Source of the DNA: Coriaria nepalensis
Taxonomy: Eukaryota > Streptophyta > Magnoliopsida > Cucurbitales > Coriariaceae
NCBI GenBank assembly: GCA_027186245.1
Contig: CP114488.1
Coordinates: 9,901,501 to 9,965,500, forward strand
Reading direction: 5' to 3'
Length of the DNA stretch: 64,000 bases
The notes under the pieces are model-generated. The model made no database searches and was not told the origin of the DNA. It saw only the letters and a list, made by a program, of their open reading frames with translations. Positions 22,101 through 36,800 of the stretch are shown piece by piece. Within the stretch, counting starts at the first letter, position 1, and each line of letters begins with the position of its first letter. Position numbers and translations under genes: made by a program.

Positions 22101-24671
22101 ATGGACCACAAGGCATGGCATTTGAGGAGAAAGTCCTCTGAGAATTTGATAGTTACAGCCGGCGCCGACAAAGTGGTTATTAGTCCTTTAAGAAATTTTG
22201 AAGAAGAGGTAAAATTCATGGAAGCTAGCTACCCTTTTCAATATTTTGCTCCTCTGTTACCCCATCATGTCTGGTTTCCTAGGTTGAACTTGCATCTTAA
22301 AATAAAAATTTTAAAATTTGCAGGAAAACGAAATAGGTTCAGAGATATGTAAGAATAATCTAAGTGAGAAGTTAGCTTCTGTCCTCCTTGATTGTCATGG
22401 CAAAGGTGACTCTGAAACAAAAAAAGATAAAAGATTTTCCCCAGCAGCTGTTGCAGGTGATGACTATTTACTTTTTCCCCACTTCTGATGCTTGATTTTG
22501 AGTGCCTAATCCTACATTTATATATCATTTTAGGCATAGAAGAAGACACAATGATGATAAAGAAAGAACTAGATGACACTCTAAGTCAGGAAAGAGCTGC
22601 AAGCAAAAAATTAAACAACATGGAAATGGAACAGGCCAGTGAGCCTAAGCAGCAACTAAGCTGCGTTGAAGTTGAACAAGAAAAAAGAATATGTGGTGCC
22701 GTTCTGGAAAAATCAAGAGAACGTGACAAGGAAATGAAAAAAATGGAGGAGAAATTGAAAGAAACCAGAAAGCAGCTTGCAAGCTTAGCTACTGAAAATA
22801 CCCGTCAGAGCAAAGCTCTTCTATCGAAAGAGAAACTGATAGAAGATCTTCATAAGCACAATTCTCAAGTCCATTTGGAATTCAATGCACTCATGGCTAG
22901 ATTAGATTCCACAGAAAAGGAAAACACATTTCTAAAGTACGAGTTTTGTATGCTTGAAAAAGAGCTTGAATTCCGGAATGAGGACTTGGAATATGTCCAT
23001 CAATCTGCTGACTCATCACGCAAGCATCATCTCGACAGTGTGAAGAAGATCACAATGTTAGAAGCAGAATGTGAAAGACTCCGTGTCTTTATGCAAAAGC
23101 GGGTTCCGGGTCCCACCACTCCTCTAGCGAGACGAAAGCAGAGCATAAACAGAGAATTGATTGTTAGAAGAACTCCCAGTTTGGACAATAATGAAATTAC
23201 AGGTCAGAAAATCAGCTTCTTGATTGAGAGGTTGAGGGGTATGGAAGATGAAAACAGGGCTCTGAAGGAAATCATATGCAAAAAGAGTTCAAGATTATAT
23301 CAGGTGGAGAAATGCAGTGATGATGGTGTAAGTTCATCTGGGTCATGGGCTAATGATTTAATGTCTGAGTTGGAAATTTTCGGGTGCAAGAAATTTGAAC
23401 AGAAGGGTTTAGATATTAATAAGGACATGAGCTTAATGGATGATTTTGTAGAGATGGAGAAACTGGCAATAGCTTCAGTAAAGGATCTAGTAACAGTTTC
23501 AGAAGTTGATTCATGTTCCTATAATATTACGGGAAATCCATTTGATTGGCTGCAGATTGTTCTAAATGCGATGCTGGAGCAAAAACGGATTTCCAATCGG
23601 AGCCTTGAGGAACTTTTCAGAGACATTAAGATTGCTTTGGGGTTTATAAATAATCCGGCTAGTCATGAGCAGGATCTTCTGTTGCTTTTGAAAGAAGAAA
23701 ATATAAAACTGAAAGATGAAATGAAGAGTATGGAATGTGCTAAAAATGATGTGGAAGTTAGGTTAAAGGCAGCAGATGAAGAGCGCAATGCCTTGAGGGT
23801 AGAGCTCGAGATATTACGTGAATCAAATGGATTAACTGAAGACCAGTTTGAAAATCAAAAGTTGGCTAATGAGGAACTTGATACTCAACTTACAGTAACC
23901 AAAGCTGAGTTGAATGGAATGTTCCAGAAGTTTTCGTCTTTGGAAGTTGAATTGGACGATAAGAGTAATTGCTGTGAAGAACTAGAAGCTACATGCCTTG
24001 AACTTCAACTCCAGCTAGAAAGGTAATTAGTCAATAGTCATTAATCCTTCTGTTTTTCATCCTTTCAATTTATAAGAAAAGTTTGTCATTCTTGTAATAA
24101 ACATCTGAACAGCATGGCAAAGAAGGAAACTCCGAAGAACATCATGAATCAAAAGGAAGAAAAATCTGAAACTGTAAGTTTATTATATCGATCTCTTAAA
24201 AATCTTAAAACTTTCACGAGATCTATTATTAATATAACAAATGTTCAGGGTTGGGAGATTACATCGGCTTCAGCAAAGTTAGCGGAATGCCAAGAAACCA
24301 TCATTAGCCTTGGAAAGCAATTGAAAGCATTGGCTTCACCAAGAAGGGAAAAGGTAGTAAAATATGAACCTTTCTCTACCTCTACCGCCGATGTTAAGAT
24401 TATGAATAAACGCACCTCCCTTCGAGATAAAATGCTAGCTGAGGATGAAAATAAGCTGCTTGTTCTATCATCTCCTAAGGTTGAGGAAGAAACAATCACT
24501 GGAGAATCAAATAAACTGTTGTCTAAAAATGACGAGGCGGATTCTATAGGATCAAAGCAGAAGGCGGGGGCTGTGGCAATTGTGCCGAGTAAAAAACAAG
24601 GGGGGTTTAGTCTATTGAGGAAATTGCTGTTGAGAAGAAAGAAAAGCAGTGGCAAGAAGAGTGGAAGATGA
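22101..24671 (+). CDS. Filament-like plant protein (FPP, coiled coil)
   Basis: Five exons: 22101-22208, 22324-22456, 22534-24022, 24113-24173, 24249-24671, giving 737 residues in one frame. The start MDHKAWHLRRKSSE is the typical FPP N-terminus. Long heptad-rich coiled coils occupy most of the protein (about residues 95-270 and 430-600). The conserved FPP motifs KITMLEAECERLR and PLARRK follow the first coil, and CQETIISLGKQLKALASP lies near the C-terminus, which ends in a basic stretch. FPPs are long coiled-coil proteins linked to the nuclear envelope and microtubules; some (FPP2/VETH) act in secondary-wall patterning. This product is most like the shorter FPP7-type members. Its own partner is unknown. 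Confidence 0.9.
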
Positions 24672-25370
24672 AAGCAAGCATTGTGTTAATTCTGCTTGCT
24701 TTGATTGTGTATGCAATACTTTGGGTTGTTTTGATTGATGATTGGTCATGTTTTCTTGTGAGTGAGAGAGTGTTCTGATTCTGTATTGATCTTTATGTGT
24801 ATATATATGTATGTATATGGATTTAATAATGCGAGGCACTTGTGCATGAAAACAGTGACAAGATTATGCATTAGGATTTGCATCTTCCATAAATATGCGT
24901 CAAATGAACCATCTTATATTAAGTTTCATCATGATCGATCGTAATTATTTTAATTTTAAATATTTATTTAATAAATTTTTTTACTAGTTTTCGAAAATCC
25001 TAAATTTTATTGATATATTTTTTTCCCCACATATTAAATTGATCAAGATCATCACTTGATTTTTAAAGGTCTTCACTATAGTGAATCTCAATAAGATTGG
25101 CATTGGGAATTCAGTATATCTTAAATTTATTTTAGAACTTTCATTACTTTTTATAAATTTTGTGGTGTAGATTATAATTAATACAAACGTATGAGGGTTT
25201 TTATCTTATTTCCCCATCTTCTCTCAAACGCTGCGTTTTTAACGGTTTTTAAGTTGAAAGCCCTAACAAATTTCGTATAAATTAGCATTTTGTTTTATAT
25301 TCGGCCTCTGGATAGGAGAGGGTTTCAACACAGAGCATTGCAAACTCTTTCCATCAGAAGAATCCTAACA
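24672..25370. other. Intergenic; FPP 3' flank and RPS16 leader
   Basis: AT-rich. The RPS16 upstream part contains agccctaac (about 25258), close to a telo-box, an element frequent in plant ribosomal-protein promoters. No other gene seen. Confidence 0.45.
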
Positions 25371-25805
25371 ATGGCGGCTCCAATCGAGGCTGTGCAGTGC
25401 TTCGGCCGGAAGAAGACAGCGGTTGCAGTCACCTACTGTAAGCGCGGCAGAGGATTGATCAAAATCAATGGATGCCCAATCGAACTAGTTGAGCCAGAGA
25501 TCCTTCGCTTCAAGGCCTACGAGCCGATCCTCCTCCTCGGACGTCACCGTTTTGCAAGTGTCGACATGCGCATCAGAGTCAAAGGCGGTGGTCACACCTC
25601 GCAGATCTATGCCATCCGTCAGAGCATCGCTAAGTCGCTCGTAGCTTTCTACCAGAAGTACGTCGATGAGCAAAGCAAGAAGGAGATTAAGGACATCTTG
25701 GTCAGGTACGATAGGACTTTACTCGTCGCCGATCCCAGACGCTGCGAGCCAAAGAAGTTTGGAGGCCGCGGTGCTCGTGCAAGGTTCCAGAAATCTTACC
25801 GTTGA
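25371..25805 (+). CDS. RPS16: 40S ribosomal protein S16 (uS9)
   Basis: Intronless, 144 residues from the ATG at 25371. An upstream in-frame ATG at 25290 is rejected because the family starts just before the [13 protein letters not shown] motif. The protein contains [31 protein letters not shown] and [11 protein letters not shown], and ends RFQKSYR. The C-terminal basic tail reaches the P-site tRNA in the ribosome. Length matches the plant family (about 144-146). Highly conserved with no defects; likely expressed constitutively. Confidence 0.97.
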   Translation: MAAPIEAVQCFGRKKTAVAVTYCKRGRGLIKINGCPIELVEPEILRFKAYEPILLLGRHRFASVDMRIRVKGGGHTSQIYAIRQSIAKSLVAFYQKYVDEQSKKEIKDILVRYDRTLLVADPRRCEPKKFGGRGARARFQKSYR

Positions 25806-26617
25806 TGGAAGCAGCCGATTTGGGGAAGACGTCGGAGAGTTTTTGTTCTTGCATTTCTTCTTTTTTTTCTTTTTTGATGTTTAAGTATTGAATACTTGAA
25901 CTTTGATATGTTTAATTATCAATTCGAAGATTTAATTTTGGGGTTTATAGCATTATCTTATTTATAATTGGGATTTTGAATGCTTAATTGGAAATCTGCA
26001 TTTGTGTTTCTGAATTGAGTTCGAATGCTTTGTTTATGCTTCCTCATGGCGCGTAATTGGTAATGTAGCTAGTATCTAATGCATCTTTAATCTCTAATTA
26101 GCTTCTTTTGTGCAAACTTAGCTACTTTTTCTCCGCAGGATCTATGTATCAAAGCTTTAGATATGATGATGAAATCGAATTCGGGTTCTAACCCTATTGC
26201 ACCGAGATGAATTTGCCCATAGACTTTTCCTTGTTCCCAAACAATTTAGATCAGTGAAAAGAAGATTTAAATATGGTGCGCTCATGCATATGCACATATT
26301 GCGATTGTTAATGTAGGCATGACACGTTGTAGTGTCGCCTTTGCATACAGAGTAACCGGAGTTGATGCAATTTTGTATGAAGATAAAATAGGATCCATAA
26401 ATAGGGGTGGGCAAAATAGGATCCGGTTGTGGACCCGGTATCCATTATGATACTAGTATTGGTCCCAGAACTACGTACCGGAACCAATTTTGAAATCATC
26501 TCGATCCTAGTCTCGAATAAGGAATCGAGAACTATATTAAAACGGGTCTTCTTTTTTAGAGAAGATTCAGTGCCTGTCTTGTTTGTGCCGGTCCTTCAAT
26601 TGTGTTCCAAGTGCTTG
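25806..26617. other. Intergenic, repeat-like
   Basis: RPS16 3' UTR, then AT-rich DNA. A ggggtgggcaaaa segment with repeated ggatccgg/ggacccgg wording (about 26404-26560) looks like dispersed repeat DNA of unknown class. No gene. Confidence 0.4.
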
Positions 26618-27424
26618 GGAGAGAGCCACGGCAAATTTGTTGAAGAAGATTGGCTAATTGAAGGAGCTGATACGAGTTTGAATACGGTTAAAATGAGCTG
26701 ATCTACGTGGTATAGACGAGTCGAGATCTTCTGGTTCTTTTTCAGCCGTGGTTCTTCCCTCTCTAATTTTCTTAATCATCTTCTTCTTCACGAACAAGAA
26801 AACCAAAGAGACAATTAAATGGTTAGAAATACTTAAATAAAGTAATCAACTCTTTATTTTTGAAAAAGTTCGAAGCTAAAATTTGTTGCTGCAAGTCCGA
26901 TCCCACTGATTTTATTAAATCAATTCGTCAATTTTCATCTCATCCATTTCCTTTTACCGCAGTTTACATTCAAATCCCTAGCTAAAAAATTTATGCCCTA
27001 AATCAGACACAAAAATCTAATATAGAGAGAGATACATAATTTGCATCAATGTTAGGGCTTGAGAAATCGAGCTTGACTATTGATGGCTTGGATAGAGAAA
27101 TTCAGAAATCAAACAAAAAGATGGTTACTGATTTTCGAGTTATGATGGAGCAAAGGAAATCATGAAGATGGAGGAGGACTCGTTTGTGAAGAAGAAAAAG
27201 ACGAAAAATGGAGAAGGAAGATCACTAAACTCTGTGAAAAATAACCGGGAGAAGGAATAACGCTCACCAGAGGGAATTGTATAAGGTAAAATTGTACGGA
27301 ATATTTACTCGTCTAGTCGTCTACCACGTAGATTGACTCGTTTTAGCCGTATTCAAAATTGTATCGTCTCTTTTATTTAGCCGGTCTTCTTCTTCAAAAT
27401 TGACGTGGCTCTCTTCCCTCCCTT
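26618..27424. mobile_element. Non-autonomous DNA transposon with long TIRs (MULE-like)
   Basis: 26618-26718 and 27310-27424 are inverted copies of each other over about 95-100 bp, roughly 80% identical by eye. Both start inward from gagagccacg and share tgaatacgg(t/c)taaaa and atctacgtgg. The roughly 590-bp interior has no transposase. Long, diverged inverted ends with a non-coding core fit a Mutator-like non-autonomous element. Target-site duplications were not recognisable. A third single arm of the same family sits at about 34550-34640. Confidence 0.7.
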
Positions 27425-28022
27425 TCCTTTTACCTATTATGATCGAAACTTCCGATATCGACGATAATAGGACTAAATGGAGACTTTCTTTTATAGTAAT
27501 TTTTAAATTTATAGTTTCAACGTTTCATTGAAGAAAATATATGAGTAGTTGAATTTCGAATATATAATGAGATAATCCAGAAATTAAATATTAAAAATAT
27601 ATGAATTTAGAACAATTTGAGTAAATACTAACTGAACTGAGAAATTCTCTGACAACCTATGTAACATTCGGACCAGTGATGTGATGATGACACCAAAAAT
27701 GTCCCTCTGTTTATCCCCCAACAGACGTTATCATGAGTGGGTATTATTAATACATGAAGGAAAGTTAGGTAACCAAATATTCTCCAAACCACCACAAGCG
27801 TGGACCTTTTTTGAAAAATGAACAGTGCGTGTAATAATTGTTTCTTGACTTAAAAAAAATTCTATTAAAATTATGTATAAATTCGATATAAGATGGAATT
27901 GAAACTGATATTTGATGAATCGAAAATAATATATTATATGAAGGAGAAAAGCATTAAGCATGCAAATCAATTATTATCAATATCACCCATCACTCATATT
28001 ATAAGAACTTGGTTTACTAGGA
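27425..28022. other. Intergenic; 3' flank of CCoAOMT
   Basis: AT-rich, nothing recognisable on either strand. Confidence 0.5.
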
Positions 28023-29096
<1,074 letters not shown>

Positions 29097-29286
29097 AATC
29101 GAGACTTAATCTGCTTCAGAAAATTTCCCAGAAAATTAATGAAAAACGTATGATCAGGTAGCAAGTTTAGGGGATTCCTGAGGAGGAGGTGGAGGCTGTG
29201 ATGATGCATGTGTATATATATATATATTCAGATTTGGACCGGGTTTGGATTCGGTTCGACCGGGCGGGCCCATCAGCGGTTCATGG

Positions 29287-29293
29287 GGTTGGT
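29287..29293 (-). promoter_or_regulatory. AC-II type element upstream of CCoAOMT
   Basis: The minus strand reads ACCAACC, an exact AC-II element, 191 bp upstream of the ATG. AC elements are bound by R2R3-MYB and NAC/MYB46-type regulators and direct xylem expression of lignin genes. The aligned position in both pseudogene copies is altered. Confidence 0.6.
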
Positions 29294-29379
29294 GAGTGAC
29301 AGTGGATGCGTGATCTCCCATTTGGCCAGAACTCAGAGGAGTACGCATAATGAAAAATATTTTTCGGTTTATTATTATT

Positions 29380-29380
29380 A

Positions 29381-29420
<40 letters not shown>
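29380..29420. repeat. (AT)n microsatellite
   Basis: A run of ta dinucleotides of about 36 bp in the distal upstream region of CCoAOMT. Confidence 0.9.
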
Positions 29421-29423
<3 letters not shown>

Positions 29424-30178
29424 AAAGAAATTGAGTGGTCCTTAAAATGGGCGACGTAATTTTTCTCCTTTTCTGATATGAGGTTGAATCGTGGACTCAA
29501 GTTTCAATCTTAAAATGGCCATCAATTCTCTTTCTTTTTTGTTTTTTTTTTTATGTAAATGAAAACATTATGAAAAAAAAAAAAGGAAAAAAAAAACATT
29601 CTCTTTTACATTAAAAACTGCAATAAATTTTCAGTTTCATATATTTAAGATTAATCTGTGTCTTATTGATGAACCTTGTTTCATTGGACTAATTAATCTG
29701 ATTAATTGTATAATTAAAGTATTAATTTTTCTGTTTAGTGGTTGGTAAGACAGTGATAAAGATACTCATTTGATATTAAACCTGCAAATGTCGCAAATGA
29801 AGTTCAGAAGTTGGTGAACGAAAAAAACGGATTTAAGTTATTTTCTCCCAACAACAAATAAATAAATTCTCGTGGGGTTGGAGAGGTCATTTACAAAAAA
29901 TTTATATGATATTAAGTTTAATATATAATTGGATTAATTGATACATGTGTTTTGTATTATTTATATTTTAAAAAAATTAAAATAATATTATACGTTATAT
30001 ATATTATATATATAAAGAAATATTTTTAAAATTAATATATATAATAAATAAATTAACTTATTTTATTATTAATCAATTTTAAGATAATATCGTCATTAAA
30101 GTTTCTACTAATAATTTAATAGTATTTTTAAAAAAAATCTATGTGTTTGCTTAAAATAATGTTACGCGTGAGAAGATG
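29421..30178. other. AT-rich upstream region, duplicated at 34.7-35.1 kb
   Basis: 29440-29540 and 29780-29890 have recognisable counterparts at about 34720-34800 and 34965-35090, showing that the duplicated CCoAOMT block extended at least 800 bp upstream of the gene. From about 30150 the sequence matches the inside of the small LTR element at 33.6 kb. Confidence 0.55.
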
Positions 30179-30315
30179 TGCTGAGAATATTATGTCTCAT
30201 ATCTTTGAAAGGGAATATTTGAGAAACTAATATATAAGAAAGATTAGTCAACTCCTCTTATAATCAATCATATCCAAGTATTCTCTTTCAAATGTTGGAT
30301 ATAATATTCTCAACA
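30179..30315. mobile_element. Small LTR (TRIM-like) in CCoAOMT pseudogene copy 1
   Basis: Begins tgctgagaat and ends attctcaaca, i.e. near-inverted ends of the TG...CA type. It lies inside the exon-1 homology, directly before accaacttcc, at the same exon position as the element at 33400-33738. Left of it, about 30150-30178 matches the internal part of that element. Confidence 0.6.
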
Positions 30316-30670
30316 ACCAACTTCCTGATGCCCGCTAGCTTGATCTTGCTGATCTTTAGTGTTGTTTTCCATAATTGAGAAAGTGTCTTCCTTAGGGGGA
30401 GATGAAGGATGTGATTGCATGTGTATTTATACTGAGATTTGAGCAGACAAGATAAGGAGAGCCTTTTTTGAGCCGGGTTTAGATTTGGTTAGACTGGGTT
30501 GGCCCGCCAACGATTCATAAGGCTGGTGAGTGACAGAGGATGCATGATCTCGATTGGTTGTAATATTTTTAGATGTTTCTAGAGCATAAATAATATTTTT
30601 ATTTTAGTATTAAGTTACATAATTATTTTTAATATTATATAATTATTTGTAATATATATTTTTTTAATAC
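30316..30670 (-). pseudogene. CCoAOMT pseudogene copy 1 (exon-1 piece plus promoter)
   Basis: 30372-30316 keeps an ATG and the GHQEVG-encoding end of exon 1 with several changes. 30373-30670 matches the CCoAOMT upstream region and, more closely, 33796-34190. Exons 2-5 are missing: the exon breaks at the LTR insertion. It cannot encode an enzyme. Confidence 0.85.
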
Positions 30671-32118
30671 TTTAAAATATTCTTATGCCACTTCAAAGAC
30701 ATATCATCATTGCATACAAAGGCATGATGACTTAATTGTATGGAGAAGCTATTGTTTAACATTGAAACTTTAGCTACCTTAACCTTATTGGAATATGATA
30801 TGATACAATGATCTTCTTTGAACGACAACATATAGCCATTTCTCATAAATTGTCCTATACCAAGTATATTATACTTCAAATTAGGGATCAAGAAAACATT
30901 TGCAATCAATCTAGGACTTCTTCTTGTTTTCACAGAAACCATGTCTTTTCCAAGAGCTTTCACCTTTTCCTCATTTCTTACTGTGATTGAGGTTGTGAAG
31001 CTTCTGTCTAGATACTTGAAAAGGCCTTAATCATGTAGCATATGATTTGTGCAGCTACTATCTATCAGTCATTCATTCTTGGATTTGTCTTTCACAGATT
31101 CATTGGCCATGAATAGATGATCATCTTCATCTTCTTATTATGATACATTTGCTTGTTGACCCTGATTGCCTTCTTTTTTCTGCATTCTTCTTTTGCAATC
31201 CTTTTCAATGTGGTCAAATAGTTTGCAAAAGTTGTATTGTGGCTTTTCCTTCCAATAACATGTTTTCTTAAAATGATTCTTCCTCTTGCAGATCGAGCAG
31301 AGAGGAAGCTTTTTTTCTTTCTTTCTAGAGTGACTTGAACCAGATGAGTTGTTTCCTTAATACTACTTCCAGCTTTTGGTTTTACCTTTGGTCAAGTAAG
31401 CTCCTCTGACTACATCGGATGTCTCTACTCATTTGCTTCCAGAGAACCTGTAAGCACAGTCAGAGTTAATGATCCAAGATCTTTGCTCTCTTTTATGATA
31501 TCGATATTGGAATCAAACTTTGTTGGTATGCTAACCAACATCTTATCCACCATCATCTTTTCAGTGATTATTTCTCCCAACATCTTCATCTGGTTGGTGA
31601 TTTCTTTCATCCTTCCAAAATAGTGTTTGATGGTTTTATTATCCTTCATCTTTAGTCTCTCAAACTCTCTCTTAAGATTCAAGAGTCTAATGCTCCTAAC
31701 TCTTTCTGTACCTTGAAATTTTTGTTTTCAGGATGTCTCATGCTTCTTTGATAGTCTAAATACCCATGATACGTGAGAAAAGTTTGTCTTCTATTGCTGA
31801 TTGAATAGCATACAATGCTCTATAGTTGTTCTATTTTTCAATCTTATGTTTCATGATGTGCTTTAATGTGTAGTCCACATCTTCAACTGGAGTTGTATAT
31901 CCTCCTTCTATTGAATCCCACAACCCAAAATCATGTAGATATATTGTTATTCTTGATGACCAAAACTAGTATCCTTCCCTTTTAAATATGTGAGGTGGAG
32001 GTAGATTTACACCATTGGATGCCATGGTGAATCCGTGAACTTTTGGTTGAGTATTTTGGATTGAGTCTAAGTGCTTTCAATTTTTTAACTATCTCTCATA
32101 CATTGTGCTCTAGTACCA
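30664..32118 (-). mobile_element. Truncated Ty1/copia element, gag and protease part
   Basis: On the minus strand a primer-binding-like TGGTACTAGAGC (32118-32107) follows the LTR. gag starts at 32025 (MASNGVNLPPPHIF) and continues with a UBN2-type frame (31682-31425: LKREFERLKMKDN). A CCHC knuckle follows (CSICKRKNHFKKTC, about 31290), then protease DSSCTNHML (about 31050) and the segment before the GAG-pre-integrase domain (LIPNLKYNILGIGQ). The element stops at about 30664 in SLKWHK, so integrase, reverse transcriptase, RNase H and the 3' LTR are gone. Several internal stops mark it as dead. Confidence 0.88.
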
Positions 32119-32694
32119 TGTAAGAATTCGAACTTGAAGCGAGGATTGAGGGAGAGTAATAAAAAAATAGAACACTTGTTTGATAATACTTTCAGAAAAC
32201 TTAACTTCATTGAGAAAATGTAAAAGACTAAACACAAGATGAAATACAATACAAGTACATGAATAGAAAACTAATTAATGCACCATGATAATCTTCAAGA
32301 TCAAATATGAGTTTCTATTATCATACTTCATAAAATTAGGATAAGTAATTTTTTTCAAAAAATCTAGAAAAATACAACTATTAAAACAAATAGAGCTCCA
32401 ATTTGTGATTCTGAGCTACGCGCCTCCAATACTCTTGGAATTAGTTTTTAGGGAACATATATTTCATGTCACACTTGTTGGCATGATCAAATCCATTATA
32501 TGATTCAAGATTGGCTTATGACTTATTTTGAAAATAAACTAGAAGAAACTAAAACTATAGCAGTCGACCCATCGAGCCATCGAGTGTCGGGTCATCGACC
32601 ATGTCAACCTGTAGACCCTTCAAACCAATCGACTTGTAGATCTATTGAGCCATCGACCTCGTCGATCCATTCTCAAACTAATTGAATTCTAACA
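32119..32694 (-). repeat. 5' LTR of the truncated copia element
   Basis: On the minus strand it runs from TGTTAGAATT (32694) to AATTCTTACA (32119), giving 576 bp with TG...CA ends and near-perfect short terminal inverted repeats, immediately followed by the primer-binding site. No partner LTR remains. Confidence 0.75.
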
Positions 32695-32826
32695 GTTACA
32701 AACTCCAAAAAAAAAAAAAACTTCCTCTAACTACTGGTACGAGAGTTATCGCCAATTCAATGGACAATCAAAAAGTTAATCCTCAACACTTCATACCTCA
32801 CTATCTAAATCTTCATGAACTTCAAA

Positions 32827-33822
<996 letters not shown>

Positions 33823-36800
33823 ACTGTTGCTTTCCATATTTGAGAAAATCTTCCCAGAAAATGAGTGAAGAATCTATGATCAGGTAACTAGTTCGGACTT
33901 CCTGAGGGGAGATGAAGGATGCGATTGTATGTGTATTTATACTAATATTTGAGTAGATAAGGTAAGGGAAGCCTTTTCTAGACCGAGTTTGGATTTGGTT
34001 AGATTAGGTTGACACGCCAGCAGTTCATTAAGCTGATGAGGGACAAAGGATGTGTGATCTCGATTGGTCGCAATACTTTTAGATATTTATAGAGTATAAA
34101 TAATATTTTTATTTCAGTCATTTTTAATAATATTATATAATTATTTGTAATATATATTTTTTTAATACTTAATATTTAAAAATAATTATGTAATGTAATA
34201 TTAATAACTGAAATATCATTTCTACCTTGTGAATATATTTTGACACGGGAGCATATTCATATCTATATGTATGGTTTTTTTTTTTAAATTATTATTAAAC
34301 GTGAACATATTTATATCTAGGGAGAAATAATTTTTTATTTTAAACTTTTTAAATATACATGAATAAATAAAAATAAAAAAGAATTAAAATTTTGACCAAT
34401 ATTTTTTATTATTAAAATATATTTTTTTAAAAATTAAATAAAAAAAAAATACTTAAATTCAATTATTTTAAAGCGTCGCAGTTATAAATAATAATAAAAA
34501 ACCGCATAGTAGCCGACGCCGTACGTGGGAAATAAGGGGTCGGCTTGAAGCTGAGGTGATCGGCTCGTTTTGAGTCGTATTCCAAGTTGTATCCAGTTCG
34601 TTCATTTAACCAGTCTTTTTCTTCAATTTTGACGTGGCTCTATCGTAATCTTTGAATTAAGAATAAATGGTCCAGATTAGAGGAACGACACAGACGGATA
34701 TAATAATAGCAAAGTGGAAGAATGGGTGACGTCAAATTTTCTCCTCATGATATCATGTTTCAACCATAAAATGCACTTCAATTATTTCTCTTTTAGATAA
34801 AATATATATAAATTTTTTAATGCAAATTAAAACATTAAATCTTTTACTTGATTCCGTGTTTTCACCGGATACAATACTTGAACTTGTTTTCATAGGATTA
34901 ATTAATCAGATTAAATTTTAAATTAAAATATTATTATTATTTTTTTATTAATTTAAAAGCTGCAAATAAGACAATGAAGTTCAGAGGTTGGTGACCCCTG
35001 CCGGTCAGTGGAGTTGGTGAACGAAGAAAGTAACTTCATTTATTATTAATAAATTAAATAAATAAATAAATAAAAGAAAATTCTCATTGAAAAGTATAAT
35101 AATGTCTAGAACGTTTGGTTAAGGAGGGCTTTTTCGGAATTTAACGCTATGGTGTCAAAACTCTCAGTCTCAACCCCCAACTATTACATCAAAAAATTTG
35201 ACCCAAGAAAGACTTGAAGAACAAAGAAAGAGACTCAACCTACAAGTTTTTATGTGAATGAGAACTTATTTCAAATTTATATAAAAATAATATATATAAT
35301 TAAAATAAATCAATACGGACCGTTTTGAAGGTAATGAAAATGAAAATGCTTTGGGCCTTCTCTCAGTTTCGGACATCTATATTCCATGGCTGTGGCTGAT
35401 GAAGAAAAAGGAAATTAATCAATGAAAAAAACATGTATTAGATATTAGACAGAGGGTGAGCAAAAACCCCGCCATCCCATAAATCTAGCCTATTCACTTG
35501 TTGTATTCACAATCCTCAACGAACCTCTGTCAATAGATTCAAATATTTTTCAGCAAATTAAAAACGAATTCAAGCATCAATAGAACATGATCAAGCTACA
35601 TCTCTATAAAATATATATTCAAATCACACAATTTTTAAACATCTTCAATTATGTACAAAGACTCATGATATACCAAACCTGTGTCAAGTTCAAACAATAG
35701 GCTTTCTTCGATCATTTGAACGAAACATCATGTGAGACGTTTTAGTTGACTTGAGCCTAAAAGCAAGGGCAACTCTTTCACGCTCGATACCAGCGGTTCG
35801 TGGTACTGGGACCAGACACAAGCTAAGATGATGATGTGCATTGTAACCATATATCAAATTTCCTACAACTTAAAGTAGCAAATTGTTTTTGAAGGACATA
35901 TGAACATCAGGTTACCTGTTATCCATAAAGAGCAGGTGCCCTCACCATGTTCGGCAACCTGATCAAGATGTACAAGTACTAAATTACATTACCGAGCAAA
36001 GAATGGACTCTTCCTATATTAAGTACTGAAGTTGCAGATTGAATAAATACTTCTGCAATTTCCACCATAATTAAAAAAATAAAATAAAAAGGGTCTTTAA
36101 TGAAGCTTATTCAATATTAAGTTGAGTCCAGTATATAACATATATGATTTAGTAGTGGACTTGCCGTGTGATGCAATTTTGTGGCAGAAACTAGCATGCT
36201 CAAGAAATTGAAACGCGATACATGGAGGCATGACATGCTTAAGCTTAAGTTTTAGCTTATATTATATGATACACATATATACTTGAGTCAAAACTCGAAA
36301 ATAAAAATAGTAGAAACCTATCAAACCTCAGTTCTCCAGGGGTGGAAACCTTTCTCTCCTCTTTTGAGATTAGTTACTTAGTTTCTTCATTGCGAGTTCA
36401 ACCTGATACTGATAAATTTAGGGATTCATCGAAGAAAAACCTGTGATGAAGATATAGATGTTAGTGACGACACTTTGTCTGATCCACATTCACAATTACC
36501 TCAGGAGAGTATAACAGTTGATCCTAAATATAAAGTGCAATGAAATATATTTAAATAAATAAATGATAATCAGAGGAATAATTGAAAGATCTTGAGTATG
36601 GCTGGAAATTGCAAAAAGCATCAGCATGAGTAATATGGCAGAGATCCTCAAATCTTGGATCTCTGCTTTCTCAAATAAGAAAAAAGAAAAAAAAAAGCAA
36701 ATAAATAAACGAAAGTACTTTGTTAAGACTCGTCTTTACTATTTAGGCAGAACATGAATGATCGACAAAAAACAAGTAAATTCCTTGTTCTGCTTAAATA

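Noticed and set aside
25290..25370. Upstream in-frame start of RPS16
   Set aside because: Would add 27 residues not found in any uS9; the ATG at 25371 gives the standard length.
26404..26560. Possible hAT-type element end (ggggtgggcaaaa)
   Set aside because: The wording is suggestive, but no opposite terminus or target duplication could be found.
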